Shown: positions 1 to 8,348, numbered from the stretch's first letter. The stretch is DNA of 64,000 nucleotides from Leucobacter chromiisoli (GCF_016522505.1 NZ_JAEHOH010000010.1:1-64000), one strand, 5' to 3'. Notes: a model not told the origin generated them from the letters alone. Translations and numbers: made by a program.

Positions 1-1284
1 GGTGGTTTCAGGGGGCTAACGCAACACCTCTTTTACCCGGAGGTGCTGTCATGAAGTTCTGGCCTTGGTCTACTATCGAGTCACTCTTGCACCTCTTGGT
101 GCAGGGCTATTCCACGCTCGAGATCAGTCGAAGGACTGGTGTCCCCAGGACCACGGTCACGGGGTGGGGTAAGCGTTTGGGTATGGAATTCGCTCGGGGC
201 TATCACGGTGGCGCGCACACGGTTGATCTCAGTGGTGTCGTGCCGGAGAGTACGTCGCGGAAGTACCGAAGGCTGACGCTTGGGGACCGCGCCTTCATTC
301 AGGCTGCGAGATCGTTGCCCACGCCCCTCTCGATGCGAGGGATCGCGTCTGAGCTGGGGGTGGCTCCCTCGACCGTGTCGCGAGAGATCATCGCGCATGG
401 CGTGCGTCACGGGCGCGATCGTCAGTATGTCGCCGAGGTTGCGCATTACCGGGCCCTTGCCGCGCGCCCGCGCCCGCATCCGGGAAAGCTCGCCGACCCC
501 GTGGTACGGGCGCGAGTAGTGACAGGGTTGAATCAGAAGCACTCCCCGCAACAAGTCGCTCACAGGCTCCGCGTGGACTATCCCGATCATCCGGAGTTGC
601 AGGTGTCCCACGAAACGATCTACCAGGCCCTCTACGTGCAGGGCAAAGGCGCGCTCCGGCACGAGCTCACCGTTGAGAAAGCACTCCGGTCTGGGCGTAC
701 GGGCAGGGTTGCGCAGTCGAAACTTCCCCGCCGTTCAAACCGGCCTTGGCTCGAAGGGGCACGGTTATCGGATCGTCCTGCCGAGGTGGAAGACCGGGCA
801 GTCCCCGGGCATTGGGAAGGTGACCTCGTGGTCGGTCCTGGGAACTCTGGCCTGGTGACTTTGGTCGAGCGGCAGACCAGGTTCGCGTTGATCGGGAAGC
901 TTCCCGGGACACGGGAATCGATGACGGTGATCGAGTTGATGCAGCGCATGATCCGTTCGTTGCCCTCCGAGTTCGTCAAAACGGTCACCTGGGATCAGGG
1001 GCAGGAGATGGCTCAGCATCACAGGTTCACGATTGCGACGGGGTGCGAGATGTATTTCTGTGATCCGCACTCGCCCTGGCAACGTGGATCGAACGAGAAC
1101 CTCAACGGCCTGATCCGGGATTTCTATCCCAAGGGCACGAACTTCAACCAGGTGACTGGTGAAGAGATCGTACTGTTGCAAGACCTGCTGAACGATCGCC
1201 CGCGCAAGACTCTGGACTGGGCAACGCCGCGTGAGAAGCTAGGAGCTCTACTCACCGGTGTTGCACTGACCCCCTGAAACCGCC
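1..1284 (+). mobile_element. IS30-family insertion sequence, complete or nearly so
   Basis: The left terminal repeat begins at base 1 (GGTGGTTTCAGGGGG...) and its inverted partner lies at 1257-1284. Over 28 bp the two match at 23 positions, with mismatches at repeat positions 3, 16, 17, 19 and 20. One transposase gene fills the element, and its stop codon lies inside the right repeat, which is typical of compact IS30 copies. G+C is visibly lower than in the neighbouring genes, consistent with recent arrival. Because the left repeat coincides with the window edge, I cannot see the target duplication or confirm the exact left end. The right flank (1285 onward) is the short region downstream of the next gene, so the insertion seems not to have broken a gene on that side. 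Confidence 0.9.
51..1277 (+). CDS. IS30 family transposase
   Basis: 408-residue DDE transposase that cuts and joins the IS ends. N-terminal helix-turn-helix segments (around residues 10-40 and 95-120, the latter reading SMRGIASELGVAPSTVSREI) should bind the terminal repeats. The catalytic core shows D in HWEGDLVVG, D in VTWDQGQEM and E in GSNENLNGLIRDFYPKGTNF, the D-D-E arrangement and spacing expected of IS30. The start ATG is preceded by GGAGG with a 7-nt gap. Length is normal for the family and no frameshift is seen, so it is probably active. Confidence 0.95.
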   Translation: MKFWPWSTIESLLHLLVQGYSTLEISRRTGVPRTTVTGWGKRLGMEFARGYHGGAHTVDLSGVVPESTSRKYRRLTLGDRAFIQAARSLPTPLSMRGIASELGVAPSTVSREIIAHGVRHGRDRQYVAEVAHYRALAARPRPHPGKLADPVVRARVVTGLNQKHSPQQVAHRLRVDYPDHPELQVSHETIYQALYVQGKGALRHELTVEKALRSGRTGRVAQSKLPRRSNRPWLEGARLSDRPAEVEDRAVPGHWEGDLVVGPGNSGLVTLVERQTRFALIGKLPGTRESMTVIELMQRMIRSLPSEFVKTVTWDQGQEMAQHHRFTIATGCEMYFCDPHSPWQRGSNENLNGLIRDFYPKGTNFNQVTGEEIVLLQDLLNDRPRKTLDWATPREKLGALLTGVALTP

Positions 1285-1351
1285 GTCGAATTTTGAGCAT
1301 CTACTGTCGAGCTGGGGCCGGGGCGGGCGGGGCCGGGCGGGCCCCGCGCAC

Positions 1352-2668
1352 TCAGTCGAAGATGTCGTCGAGGAGGCCGCCCAGCAGCACGCCCCCGAGC
1401 ACCGGGCCGAGCACGCCGGCGCCGCCGCGGGCACCGCGATGGCCGCCCCACCCGCCCCAGTCGTCGTCGTCCGGGCGGGAAGAGTCGATGTCGCGCTGAG
1501 CGAGGCGCACCGCCTCGTCCGCGAGCTGCGCGGTGCGCCTCGCGAGCTGCTGGGCCCGCTCCCGGGTCTCCTCGGGCACGACGAGCGGATCGATCTCGAA
1601 TCGGATCCGCTGCGCCTCCGCGAAGCGCGTACGGGCGTCGGCGCCGATCCACCCGCGGTGGCCGTTGATCAGCCCGTCCGCGATGCCGAGCGCGCGATCG
1701 GCGACCCCCACCTCATGCCACACGTGCTCCGCCGAGGGCAGCGGGTGGGCGGCGCGCTCCCGCGCCTGCGCCACTGCGGCGTCGAGCGCGGCGTTGGCCT
1801 CGGACACCGACGCGAGGTCCGCGAAGGGATCCGATCGACCGCCCGGCGACGCGATCTCCGCGAGCGCCGCCTCGAGGCGCTCGACGGCGTGCGTCACCGC
1901 CGGCGTTCGAGGGGCGCTCCTCGCCGCGATCAGGTCGCCCCGCGAATCCTCGATCACATCGCCCAGCGTGGCCTGCGCGCGCATGGCCTCGATCTCGAAA
2001 CCGTCGACCCCGTCCACGATCGACGCCGCCCGGCGCACGGTCTCCGTCGCGGTCTCCAGCGCGAGGTTCGCCTCCTCCGCGCGACCGGCCGCGCGTCTGC
2101 GCTCGGAGAGGTCGGCGGAGCGCTCGGCGAAGTCGAGCAGCTCCTCGGCCTCCTCCGCGGTGATGCGCACCCGCTGCAGCGCCGAGGCGCTGTAGCGCTC
2201 GCCGAGTCGCTCGATCGTCTCCCGCATCTGCGGAAGCCGCCCCCGCAGCGCCGAGATGTCGTCGCGCACGCGCTGGAGGATCCGCGGAGCCCGTCGCACG
2301 CGGGCGACGCGCTCGCCCAGCGCCTCGGTGCGCTCGTCGAGAACGCTCTCCGCCCACTCGCAGAGCTGCAGGATGCGCGCGTTGCGGGTGCGGACCTCCT
2401 CGACGGCATCGGGGATCTCGTCGTGGTTGAGCTGGTGCAGGTGGAACGCCTCGGCGAGGTGGGTCTTCACGGCGTCGAGGCCCGTCCGGAGCTCGCGGGT
2501 GGGCGTCTCTCCGAGCTCGGCGACGGCGAACGCGAGCTCGTCCTCGGTGGTGCGGATGCGCTCGTCCGCGGTGACGAGCGCGGTGCGCGCGCGGCGGCCG
2601 AGATCAGCGTCCGCGGACTCCTGCTGTTCCTGCGCTTCGCGTCTGCGGCGTCCCCAGAAACCCACCAT
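1352..2668 (-). CDS. TPM-less coiled-coil paralogue of the TPM-domain family, next to pspA
   Basis: 438 residues. There is no signal peptide; the protein opens with a basic GRRRREAQEQQ stretch followed by about 340 residues of Ala/Glu/Arg-rich helix likely to form coiled coils. The C-terminus is Gly-rich and ends in VLGPVLGGVLLGGLLDDIFD. The helical part and tail resemble the C-terminal two thirds of the TPM-domain protein at 20671-22677 (matching blocks around ALVAADE/TTE, RILQLC, EEL and VLGG-L). This copy lacks the TPM domain and the transmembrane helix. The ATG at 2668 follows a TAGGAT box with a 7-nt gap. It is divergent from pspA across 125 bp. A role in envelope stress with PspA is inferred; the exact function is unknown. 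Confidence 0.7.
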   Translation of the reverse strand: MVGFWGRRRREAQEQQESADADLGRRARTALVTADERIRTTEDELAFAVAELGETPTRELRTGLDAVKTHLAEAFHLHQLNHDEIPDAVEEVRTRNARILQLCEWAESVLDERTEALGERVARVRRAPRILQRVRDDISALRGRLPQMRETIERLGERYSASALQRVRITAEEAEELLDFAERSADLSERRRAAGRAEEANLALETATETVRRAASIVDGVDGFEIEAMRAQATLGDVIEDSRGDLIAARSAPRTPAVTHAVERLEAALAEIASPGGRSDPFADLASVSEANAALDAAVAQARERAAHPLPSAEHVWHEVGVADRALGIADGLINGHRGWIGADARTRFAEAQRIRFEIDPLVVPEETRERAQQLARRTAQLADEAVRLAQRDIDSSRPDDDDWGGWGGHRGARGGAGVLGPVLGGVLLGGLLDDIFD

Positions 2669-2675
2669 GACCCCG

Positions 2676-2681
2676 ATCCTA
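2676..2681 (-). promoter_or_regulatory. -10 box TAGGAT, leaderless start of the 2668 gene
   Basis: TAGGAT on the minus strand ends 7 nt before the ATG at 2668. No Shine-Dalgarno sequence is visible. Confidence 0.5.
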
Positions 2682-2793
2682 CTCTCACACGTTGCGTATA
2701 GAGTGAGCGGCAGAGGCGGCCGGGCGGGCAGCGCTCGTCGGACACCGCCCCGTCGGAACCGTCGCCTCCAGGCTCCCGATCGAGAGGAACACG

Positions 2794-3528
2794 ATGACCA
2801 AGCAATCGATTTTTGGCCGTATCTCAGCGCTGGTTCGGGCGAATCTGAACTCGCTGCTCGATTCCGCCGAGGATCCGCAGAAGATGATCGATCAGCTCGT
2901 CAGGGACTACACGAACAGCATCGCCGAGGCCGAGGCGGCGATCGCCGAGACCATCGGCAATCTCCGCCTGCTCGAGCGCGACTACGCCGAGGACGTCGAG
3001 ACGGCGAACGAGTGGGGGACGAAGGCGGTCGCGGCCAGCCGGAAGGCCGACCAGCTGCGCGGCTCGGGCAACTCGGCCGACGCCGACAAGTTCGACGCGC
3101 TCGCCAAGGTCGCCCTGCAGCGGCAGATCAGCGCCGAGAACGAGGCGAAGGAGGCGGCTCCCACGATCGCGGCGCAGAACGAGGTCGTCGACAAGCTCAA
3201 GGCCGGCCTCGAGGGGATGAAGCAGAAGCTGGAGCAGCTCAAGACCAAGCGCAGCGAGCTGGTGGCCCGCGCGAAGGTGGCGGAGGCCCAGAACCGCGTC
3301 GCCGACGCCGTCAAGTCGGTCGACATCCTGGACCCCACGAGCGAGCTCGGCCGCTTCGAGGACAAGATCCGGCGCCAGGAGGCCCTCGCCCAGGGCAAGC
3401 AGGAGCTCGCCGCATCGAGCCTGGACGCCCAGTTCACCGAGCTCGAGAACTTCGAGGTCGTCACCGAGGTCGAGGCGCGGCTGGCGGCGCTGAAGGGCGG
3501 GCCGGCGCCGCAGGCGCTCGAGCAGTAG
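2794..3528 (+). CDS. pspA: PspA/IM30 family envelope-stress protein
   Basis: 244 residues, the usual PspA/Vipp1 length. The N-terminal amphipathic segment (FGRISALVRANLNSLLD) and the motif EDPQKMIDQLVRDY are diagnostic of the family. The remainder is long charged helices forming the ESCRT-III-like hairpin. PspA proteins coat the inner face of the membrane and protect it when proton leakage or lipid stress occurs. The start has GAGAGGA upstream. The divergent neighbour is a coiled-coil TPM-family paralogue, suggesting shared control from the 125-bp intergenic region. No PspB/C or PspF genes are nearby, as is usual in actinobacteria. Confidence 0.93.
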   Translation: MTKQSIFGRISALVRANLNSLLDSAEDPQKMIDQLVRDYTNSIAEAEAAIAETIGNLRLLERDYAEDVETANEWGTKAVAASRKADQLRGSGNSADADKFDALAKVALQRQISAENEAKEAAPTIAAQNEVVDKLKAGLEGMKQKLEQLKTKRSELVARAKVAEAQNRVADAVKSVDILDPTSELGRFEDKIRRQEALAQGKQELAASSLDAQFTELENFEVVTEVEARLAALKGGPAPQALEQ

Positions 3529-3537
3529 GCCGCGGCG

Positions 3538-4290
3538 CTACCCGACGAGGCGCACGTTCAGCCGCTCGAGCGTCGCCTCGTCCATGCCGTTGGCCAGCAG
3601 GTAGTCGCGAGCGGAGCCGTACTCCCGTTCGATCCCGGCGAGCGCCGCCTCGATCGCGGCGACCGGCGTGGTTCCCACCAGCTGTCGGAGGTCGTCGGTG
3701 ATCTCCCGGCCGCGGCCGCGGAGCGTCTCGAGGTACCCGTCGAGCCACGCGCCCGCGAGGTGGCGCTCCGACTCCGCGTAGTCGGCGACCACGTCCTCGC
3801 GGGAGACTCCGACCGCCAGCAGCGTGAGCGCGGCCACCGCACCCGTGCGGTCCTTGCCGGCAGTGCAGTGGAAGACGGTCGCCGAGGCGATCCCGAACGC
3901 CTCGCCCTCTCCGGCCGGCTCCTCCTCGGCGAGCAGGGCGACCGCGGCGGTGATCGTGCTCGCGTAGCGGGAGTAGAGGAGCTCGGTGACCTCCACGACC
4001 CCGAGGCGGCGGCGGATGTGCTCGCGGGCGCTGGGGAAGATGGGGTGCGGGATCAGCGCGGAGGCGGCGGGGAGCGCGTCGGGGGCCAGCCGCTGCTCGT
4101 CGTCGTCGCGCAGGTCGATCACGCGGTGGACCCGGAGGTCGGTCACCTGCTGCCGGCCCCGATCGCTCAGCCCGTGCAGCGCGTCCGAGCGGAAGAACAC
4201 GCCCGTCCGCGTCGCGCCGCCATCCGCCTCGTAGCCGCCGAGATCGCGGAAGTTGTACGTGCCCTCGACGGGCAGCAGGCGGGTCGTCAT
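3538..4290 (-). CDS. Tyrosine-protein phosphatase (Y_phosphatase3 type)
   Basis: 250 residues. The signature P-loop HCTAGKDRTG (Cys-x5-Arg) near residue 140 is that of the bacterial tyrosine/lipid phosphatase family (MptpB, Siw14-like). The N-terminal YNFRDLGGY is also characteristic. It hydrolyses phosphotyrosine or possibly phosphoinositides; the substrate is unknown. The reading frame stays open far upstream, but the ATG at 4290 is preceded by CAGGAT with a 6-nt gap, which fixes this start as leaderless, and longer versions would run into the next gene. It is convergent with pspA, 9 bp away. Confidence 0.88.
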   Translation of the reverse strand: MTTRLLPVEGTYNFRDLGGYEADGGATRTGVFFRSDALHGLSDRGRQQVTDLRVHRVIDLRDDDEQRLAPDALPAASALIPHPIFPSAREHIRRRLGVVEVTELLYSRYASTITAAVALLAEEEPAGEGEAFGIASATVFHCTAGKDRTGAVAALTLLAVGVSREDVVADYAESERHLAGAWLDGYLETLRGRGREITDDLRQLVGTTPVAAIEAALAGIEREYGSARDYLLANGMDEATLERLNVRLVG

Positions 4291-4296
4291 GCCCCC

Positions 4297-4302
4297 ATCC
4301 TG
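4297..4302 (-). promoter_or_regulatory. -10 box CAGGAT for the tyrosine phosphatase
   Basis: CAGGAT on the minus strand, 6 nt before the ATG at 4290. Confidence 0.5.
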
Positions 4303-4361
4303 GCAAGCTCCGGCTCCGCCGGCAACGCGACGGTCGCCTCCGGACCGTCGCCTCCGGACCG

Positions 4362-5900
4362 TCACCTCCGCACGGTCACGCCCTCCAGGTTGATCCGCGA
4401 GTTCGTGTTGCTCTCGGGGAAGCCCGAGACCCGATCGCTCACGACGTTCGTCGGTGTGTAGTTGAAGAGCCACTTCGCCGGGGCGTCCTCCGCGACCTGC
4501 CGGGCGGCCTCCGCCAGCAGCCGATCCTCCTCGGTGCGGTCGGGGGTGGTGAGCGACTCGGCGTAGAGGCGCTGCACGCGCTCGCTGTCGTACTCGAAGT
4601 AGTAGGCCGGATCGGCGTAGTTCGAGAACTTCCGGGCCTCGGCGTGGTCGACGTAGCTCAGCTGGTAGTCGTGATTCGTGTAGACCTCGTCGAGCCACAT
4701 CGAGAAGTCGACCGTCCTCACCTTGACGCTGACCCCGACATCGGCGAGCTGGCTCGTGAGCAGGTCGAGCGGAGCCCGGTCGTAGTGGTCGGGGGCGGTG
4801 AGGGTCAGACTCAGATTCTGCTGGCCCGACTCGACGAGCAGGCGCCGGGCGGCCTCGGGATCGTAGTCGTGCACCGCGGTGAGGTCGGCGTAGCCGGGCT
4901 CCTGCTCGGTGATGGGGCTTCCGAGCGCCCTCCCGTCGCCGTGCTGCGCCTCGATCAGCGCCTCGACATCGATGGCCCGGCTCAGCGCTTCGCGCACCCG
5001 CGGGTCGTCGAGCGGCGCCCTGGAGCAGTTGAACGCGAGGGTGAAGACATCGGTGCCCTCGGATCGGATCATGGTGAAGTCGTCGTCGCCCTCGAACTCG
5101 GGACGCAGCGTGGGCAGGAGCGCGGTGTGCACGTCCAGCTCGCCCCGCCGGAGGGCGGTGACGGCGGCGCGCCCCTCGGGCAGGAACCGGAACACCGCGG
5201 TTCCGAGGGTGGCCGGCGCTCCCCAGTAGTCATCGTTGCGCACGAGCGTGATGCTCTCGCCCCGATCCCACTCCGAGAACCGGTAGGGGCCCGTGCCGTT
5301 CGCGGTCTGCGCGAGCCCGTCGACGGCGCCGCCCTCCAGGATGAGACCCGGGCGGTTCGCCAGGTGCCACAGCAGCTGGTTGTTCGGCTCGGCCAGCTCG
5401 ATCCTGACGGTCCGGGCGTCGACCTCGAGCACCTCCGCATCGGTGCCGAGCAGTTCGGCGGTGAGGGTGTCGCGGAGGGAGGCCGCGACGTCGCCGGCGG
5501 TGAGCGGGCTCCCCGAGTGGAAGGTCACCCCCCGTCTCAGTGCGAACGTATAGCTCCGCCCCTCGTCTGCGATCTCCGGCATCTCCTCCGCCAGCACCGG
5601 GACGAACTCGTCGATGCTGCCGGGAGCGAGGCCGATGAGCCCCTGGTAGACGTTGTCGACGAGGATCTGGTCGACGGGGACCCCGACGGCGGTGCGCACG
5701 TCGAGGCTCTGCGGCTCGGCGATGAGGCCGATCGACAGCTCCTCACCGGCCGCGCCGCGATCGCGGACGACGGAGGCCGCCACGGCGCCCGCAACGACCG
5801 CCACCGCGACGGCCGCGGCCACGAGCAGGCGCGCACGCACGCGCCGCCGTCGGCGGGTCGCGGCTGGATCCGGTCGCGCGCCGGGCTTCGGCTGGGTCAC
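4362..5900 (-). CDS. ABC-type solute-binding protein family 5, membrane-anchored, orphan
   Basis: 512 residues from the GTG at 5900. The mature part matches the peptide/nickel-binding family 5: LSIGLIAEPQSLDVRTA, VYQGL, YTFALRRGVTFHSGSPLTAGDV and the usual C-terminal lobe. The start is chosen because GAGGAG lies 9 nt upstream; ATGs at 5960 and 6029 have no ribosome site. The N-terminus is an Arg-rich stretch and a hydrophobic segment (LLVAAAVAVAVVAGAVAASV) with no lipobox cysteine, so the protein is probably held by an uncleaved N-terminal helix rather than lipidated. No permease or ATPase genes lie nearby, so it must use a distant transporter or act as a sensor. Confidence 0.85.
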   Translation of the reverse strand: MTQPKPGARPDPAATRRRRRVRARLLVAAAVAVAVVAGAVAASVVRDRGAAGEELSIGLIAEPQSLDVRTAVGVPVDQILVDNVYQGLIGLAPGSIDEFVPVLAEEMPEIADEGRSYTFALRRGVTFHSGSPLTAGDVAASLRDTLTAELLGTDAEVLEVDARTVRIELAEPNNQLLWHLANRPGLILEGGAVDGLAQTANGTGPYRFSEWDRGESITLVRNDDYWGAPATLGTAVFRFLPEGRAAVTALRRGELDVHTALLPTLRPEFEGDDDFTMIRSEGTDVFTLAFNCSRAPLDDPRVREALSRAIDVEALIEAQHGDGRALGSPITEQEPGYADLTAVHDYDPEAARRLLVESGQQNLSLTLTAPDHYDRAPLDLLTSQLADVGVSVKVRTVDFSMWLDEVYTNHDYQLSYVDHAEARKFSNYADPAYYFEYDSERVQRLYAESLTTPDRTEEDRLLAEAARQVAEDAPAKWLFNYTPTNVVSDRVSGFPESNTNSRINLEGVTVRR

Positions 5901-6087
5901 TGCGGAGGGCTCCTCGGAATCGTACAGGCGGCTCGCGGCCGCACGCAGGCTGATGGGCATCAAGACTGTCGGACGGTGCGCGCGCCGATGCACGAACGTC
6001 GATAGCCGAGGGTACGCGCCGAGACGCACCGTTGTCGCGCCGGCGAAGACCTCGTTGCCGTCTTGTTACGAACGTCAGGTGTCGCTC

Positions 6088-6441
6088 TTAGCGGTATCCG
6101 CCGTCCTGCAGCCCCGCCTCGATCTCGAAGCGGTTGCGCAGCGGGTCGCGCCCGGCGAGGAAGTAGAGGATCGGGAGCGCGAGGCCGTATCGGCGCCACT
6201 GGTCCCGATGGACGCGCTCGTGGCGGAGCACGGCCGGCCCGTCGTTGTCGGCGGTGAGATAGCAGGCTCCGACGCAGCTGCCGCCGCGGCCGAACGTCCA
6301 GCGAGGCATGCCTCGAAAGACCCAGAGGCCGTCGACGCGGCGGACGCGCCCCGTGCTCCAGACGGATCCCCAGAGGAGGCCGACCGCCGTGGCGTAGGCG
6401 TAGCCCAGTCGGGCGAGGGGCAGCGGGCGCTCGTCGCTCAC
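6088..6441 (-). CDS. Small protein with an HEXXH motif, coupled to the arginase-fold gene
   Basis: 117 residues from GTG at 6441. The start overlaps the stop of the upstream gene (GTGA), so translation is probably coupled. An N-terminal hydrophobic stretch (GYAYATAVGLLWGSVW) is followed by FGRGGSCVGACYLTADN and then RHERVHRDQW, which contains a true HEXXH zinc-binding pattern. Similar short actinobacterial proteins are conserved but uncharacterised. The motif invites a metalloprotease-like reading, but the protein is very short and no third ligand is evident, so I do not assign an activity. Confidence 0.7.
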   Translation of the reverse strand: MSDERPLPLARLGYAYATAVGLLWGSVWSTGRVRRVDGLWVFRGMPRWTFGRGGSCVGACYLTADNDGPAVLRHERVHRDQWRRYGLALPILYFLAGRDPLRNRFEIEAGLQDGGYR

Positions 6442-7286
6442 GTGCGCTCCTGCCCTGCGGTGAGCGCGCCGAGCAGCCGCAGCACCGTCGGCCGGTCGTC
6501 GGCCGCGGCCTCCGCGTCGCCAGGGGCGAAGCCGCAGATGGCGGCCCCGGCGAGCGGCACCGCCTGCACCGCGGCCTTGACGGCGGCGGTCAGCTGCGCG
6601 ATGCTCAGGCCGAACGGCACGGCCGTGTGCACCGACCTGAACTCCGAGGGGTCGAGCACGTCGAGGTCGATGTGCACGTAGACGCTGCGCGCACCGAGTT
6701 GCGCGAGCCGCTCCCGCACCGCCGAGGCCGCGTCCCGCTCGCCCGCCTCGATCGTGCGCAGACCGAGACGGCGGAGCTCCACGTCCTCCTCCGCGTCGAG
6801 CGCCCGGACCCCCACGAGCGTCACCGCGTCGGGGGAGACCGGGGGATCGAACGCGAGATCCTCGACCCCGTCGCCCAGGGCGTGGCGCAGCGCCATGCCG
6901 GCGGCGGCGCCCGACGGCGAGGTGCTGGGATGCTGCAGGTCGGCGTGCGCGTCGAACCACAGCACGGCGAGCCCGTCGGCGCCCGGGCCCGCGACGGCCG
7001 ACTGCAGGCCGGCGAGCGTCGACGCGCAGTCACCGCCGAGTGAGATCGCCGGGCCGGCGATCCCGTCGATGATCTCCGTCGCCGCGTCGCGGGATCGCAG
7101 CACGCTGCTCAGACGCGCCACCGGGGTGCCGAGCCCGTCGCCGGCCTCGAGGGGCACGGAGACCTCGTGCCTCGCCGACGACGGGAGGTCTTCCCGGAGG
7201 GCGTTCGCGCCCTCGATCAGCTGCATCGCGCGCGTCGACGGGGATCCCTGCCACTGGGGCATGACCAGATATGCGGGCCTTGGCAT
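6438..7286 (-). CDS. Arginase/agmatinase-fold (ureohydrolase) family protein
   Basis: 282 residues. The ureohydrolase metal-site motifs are present: ISLGGDCAS, WFDAHADLQHP and YVHIDLDVLDPSEF. In classical arginases the first motif is GGDHS and the His is a manganese ligand; here it is Cys. This variant occurs in a group of actinobacterial arginase-like proteins whose substrate is not established, so arginase, agmatinase or formimidoylglutamase cannot be chosen. GAGGTG lies 6 nt before the ATG. The small HEXXH gene follows with a 4-nt overlap. Confidence 0.85.
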   Translation of the reverse strand: MPRPAYLVMPQWQGSPSTRAMQLIEGANALREDLPSSARHEVSVPLEAGDGLGTPVARLSSVLRSRDAATEIIDGIAGPAISLGGDCASTLAGLQSAVAGPGADGLAVLWFDAHADLQHPSTSPSGAAAGMALRHALGDGVEDLAFDPPVSPDAVTLVGVRALDAEEDVELRRLGLRTIEAGERDAASAVRERLAQLGARSVYVHIDLDVLDPSEFRSVHTAVPFGLSIAQLTAAVKAAVQAVPLAGAAICGFAPGDAEAAADDRPTVLRLLGALTAGQERT

Positions 7287-7384
7287 CGTTGTTCACCTCG
7301 CGTCTCGCTGAGGGTTTCATGCTACGCCGAACCCCGGGCGCGGAGCGTCGGCATTCGCTGAGAGCGCACGCCGTCCCGATCCCG

Positions 7385-7449
7385 CTCGCGCTCTCCGCTC
7401 GCGCTCTCCGCTCGCGCTCTCCGCTCGCGCTCTCCGCTCGCGCTCTCCG
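7385..7449. repeat. Five perfect tandem copies of a 13-bp unit
   Basis: The unit CTCGCGCTCTCCG is repeated five times without change (7385-7397, 7398-7410, 7411-7423, 7424-7436, 7437-7449), with a partial CTCGC following. It sits in the 222-bp gap between the arginase-fold gene start and the DUF3097 gene stop, on the minus-strand path between two co-oriented genes. Perfect copies suggest recent slippage expansion. No gene is seen in the gap. Confidence 0.9.
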
Positions 7450-7508
7450 CTCGCCCCTGCGCGGCGCCCCTGCGCCGATGGCCGCAGCCCGCTCGCCCCG
7501 TGCGGCGC

Positions 7509-8348
7509 CTATTCGCCGACGGTGACGAAATCGATCAGCTGCTCGACCCTTCCCACGAGGCTCGGCTCGAGATCGCGGAAGCTCCGGACGCGGGAGCGGA
7601 TGCGCGACCAGGCGTCCGCGATGTCGGCCGGTTCGTCGGAGGGCCAGCCGAGCGCGCGGCAGATGCCCCGCTTCCACTCGATGCTGCGCGGGATCTCCGG
7701 CCACTCCCGCAGCCCCACTCGCTCGGGCTTCACGGCCTGCCAGATGTCGACGAAGGGGTGCCCGACGATGAGCACGTGCGGACCGTGCGGGCCGCGTGCG
7801 ATGGCCTGCGCGATCCTCGTCTCCTTGCTTCCGGCGACGAGGTGGTCGAGCAGCACGCCGGCCCTGCGGCCCCGCCCCGGTCCGAAGTCGGCGAGCACCT
7901 CGTCGAGGTTGTCCGCCCCCTGCAGCATCTCGACGACGACGCCCTCCACGCGCAGGTCGTCGCCCCACACCTGCTCCACGAGCTCGGCGTCGTGCTTGCC
8001 CTCGACGAAGATGCGGCTCGGCATCGCGACTCGGGCGCGCTGCTGCTCCACGGCGAAGGATCCCGATGCGGTGCGGCGGCGGCCCTCCGGCTGCCGGCGC
8101 GGCATGACGAGCGCGACGGGCTTCCCGTCGATCAGGAAGCCGTCGGCGAGCGGGAACGCCCGAACCTTGCCGCGGAAGTCCTCGAGCTCCACGAGCCCCT
8201 GCCGCACCGCGACCACTGCACCGCACCACTCCGTCTCGGTGTGCTCGACCACGAGCCCGCGAGCGAGGGGCACGGGGGTCCGGGTCACCGGGCCGCGCCG
8301 GGGCTTCATGCGGGCGAGCGGGTCGGAGTCGTATCTCTCGTCGAACAC
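7509..8348 (-). CDS. DUF3097 family protein
   Basis: 279 residues. Matches the conserved actinobacterial DUF3097 family: N-terminal DERYDSDPLA, SRIFVEGKHDAELVEQVWGDDLR, GVVVEMLQGADNL, HVLIVGHPFVDIWQAVKP and GWPSDEP. The block IFVEGKHDAELVE and GVLLDHLVAGSKE are reminiscent of a TOPRIM-like metal site. Function is unknown. The frame is open further upstream, but the GTG at 8348 follows TAAGCT with a 7-nt gap and gives the family's usual N-terminus. Divergent from the MFS gene. Confidence 0.85.
   Translation of the reverse strand: MFDERYDSDPLARMKPRRGPVTRTPVPLARGLVVEHTETEWCGAVVAVRQGLVELEDFRGKVRAFPLADGFLIDGKPVALVMPRRQPEGRRRTASGSFAVEQQRARVAMPSRIFVEGKHDAELVEQVWGDDLRVEGVVVEMLQGADNLDEVLADFGPGRGRRAGVLLDHLVAGSKETRIAQAIARGPHGPHVLIVGHPFVDIWQAVKPERVGLREWPEIPRSIEWKRGICRALGWPSDEPADIADAWSRIRSRVRSFRDLEPSLVGRVEQLIDFVTVGE

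Noticed and set aside
1439-2701. Long open frame antisense to the coiled-coil gene
   Set aside because: High-GC shadow frame; composition is Arg/Pro/Ala-rich with no family motif, and the opposite strand has a clear protein and promoter.
4644-6005. Plus-strand frame opposite the binding protein
   Set aside because: Shadow of the family 5 binding protein, which has diagnostic motifs on the minus strand.
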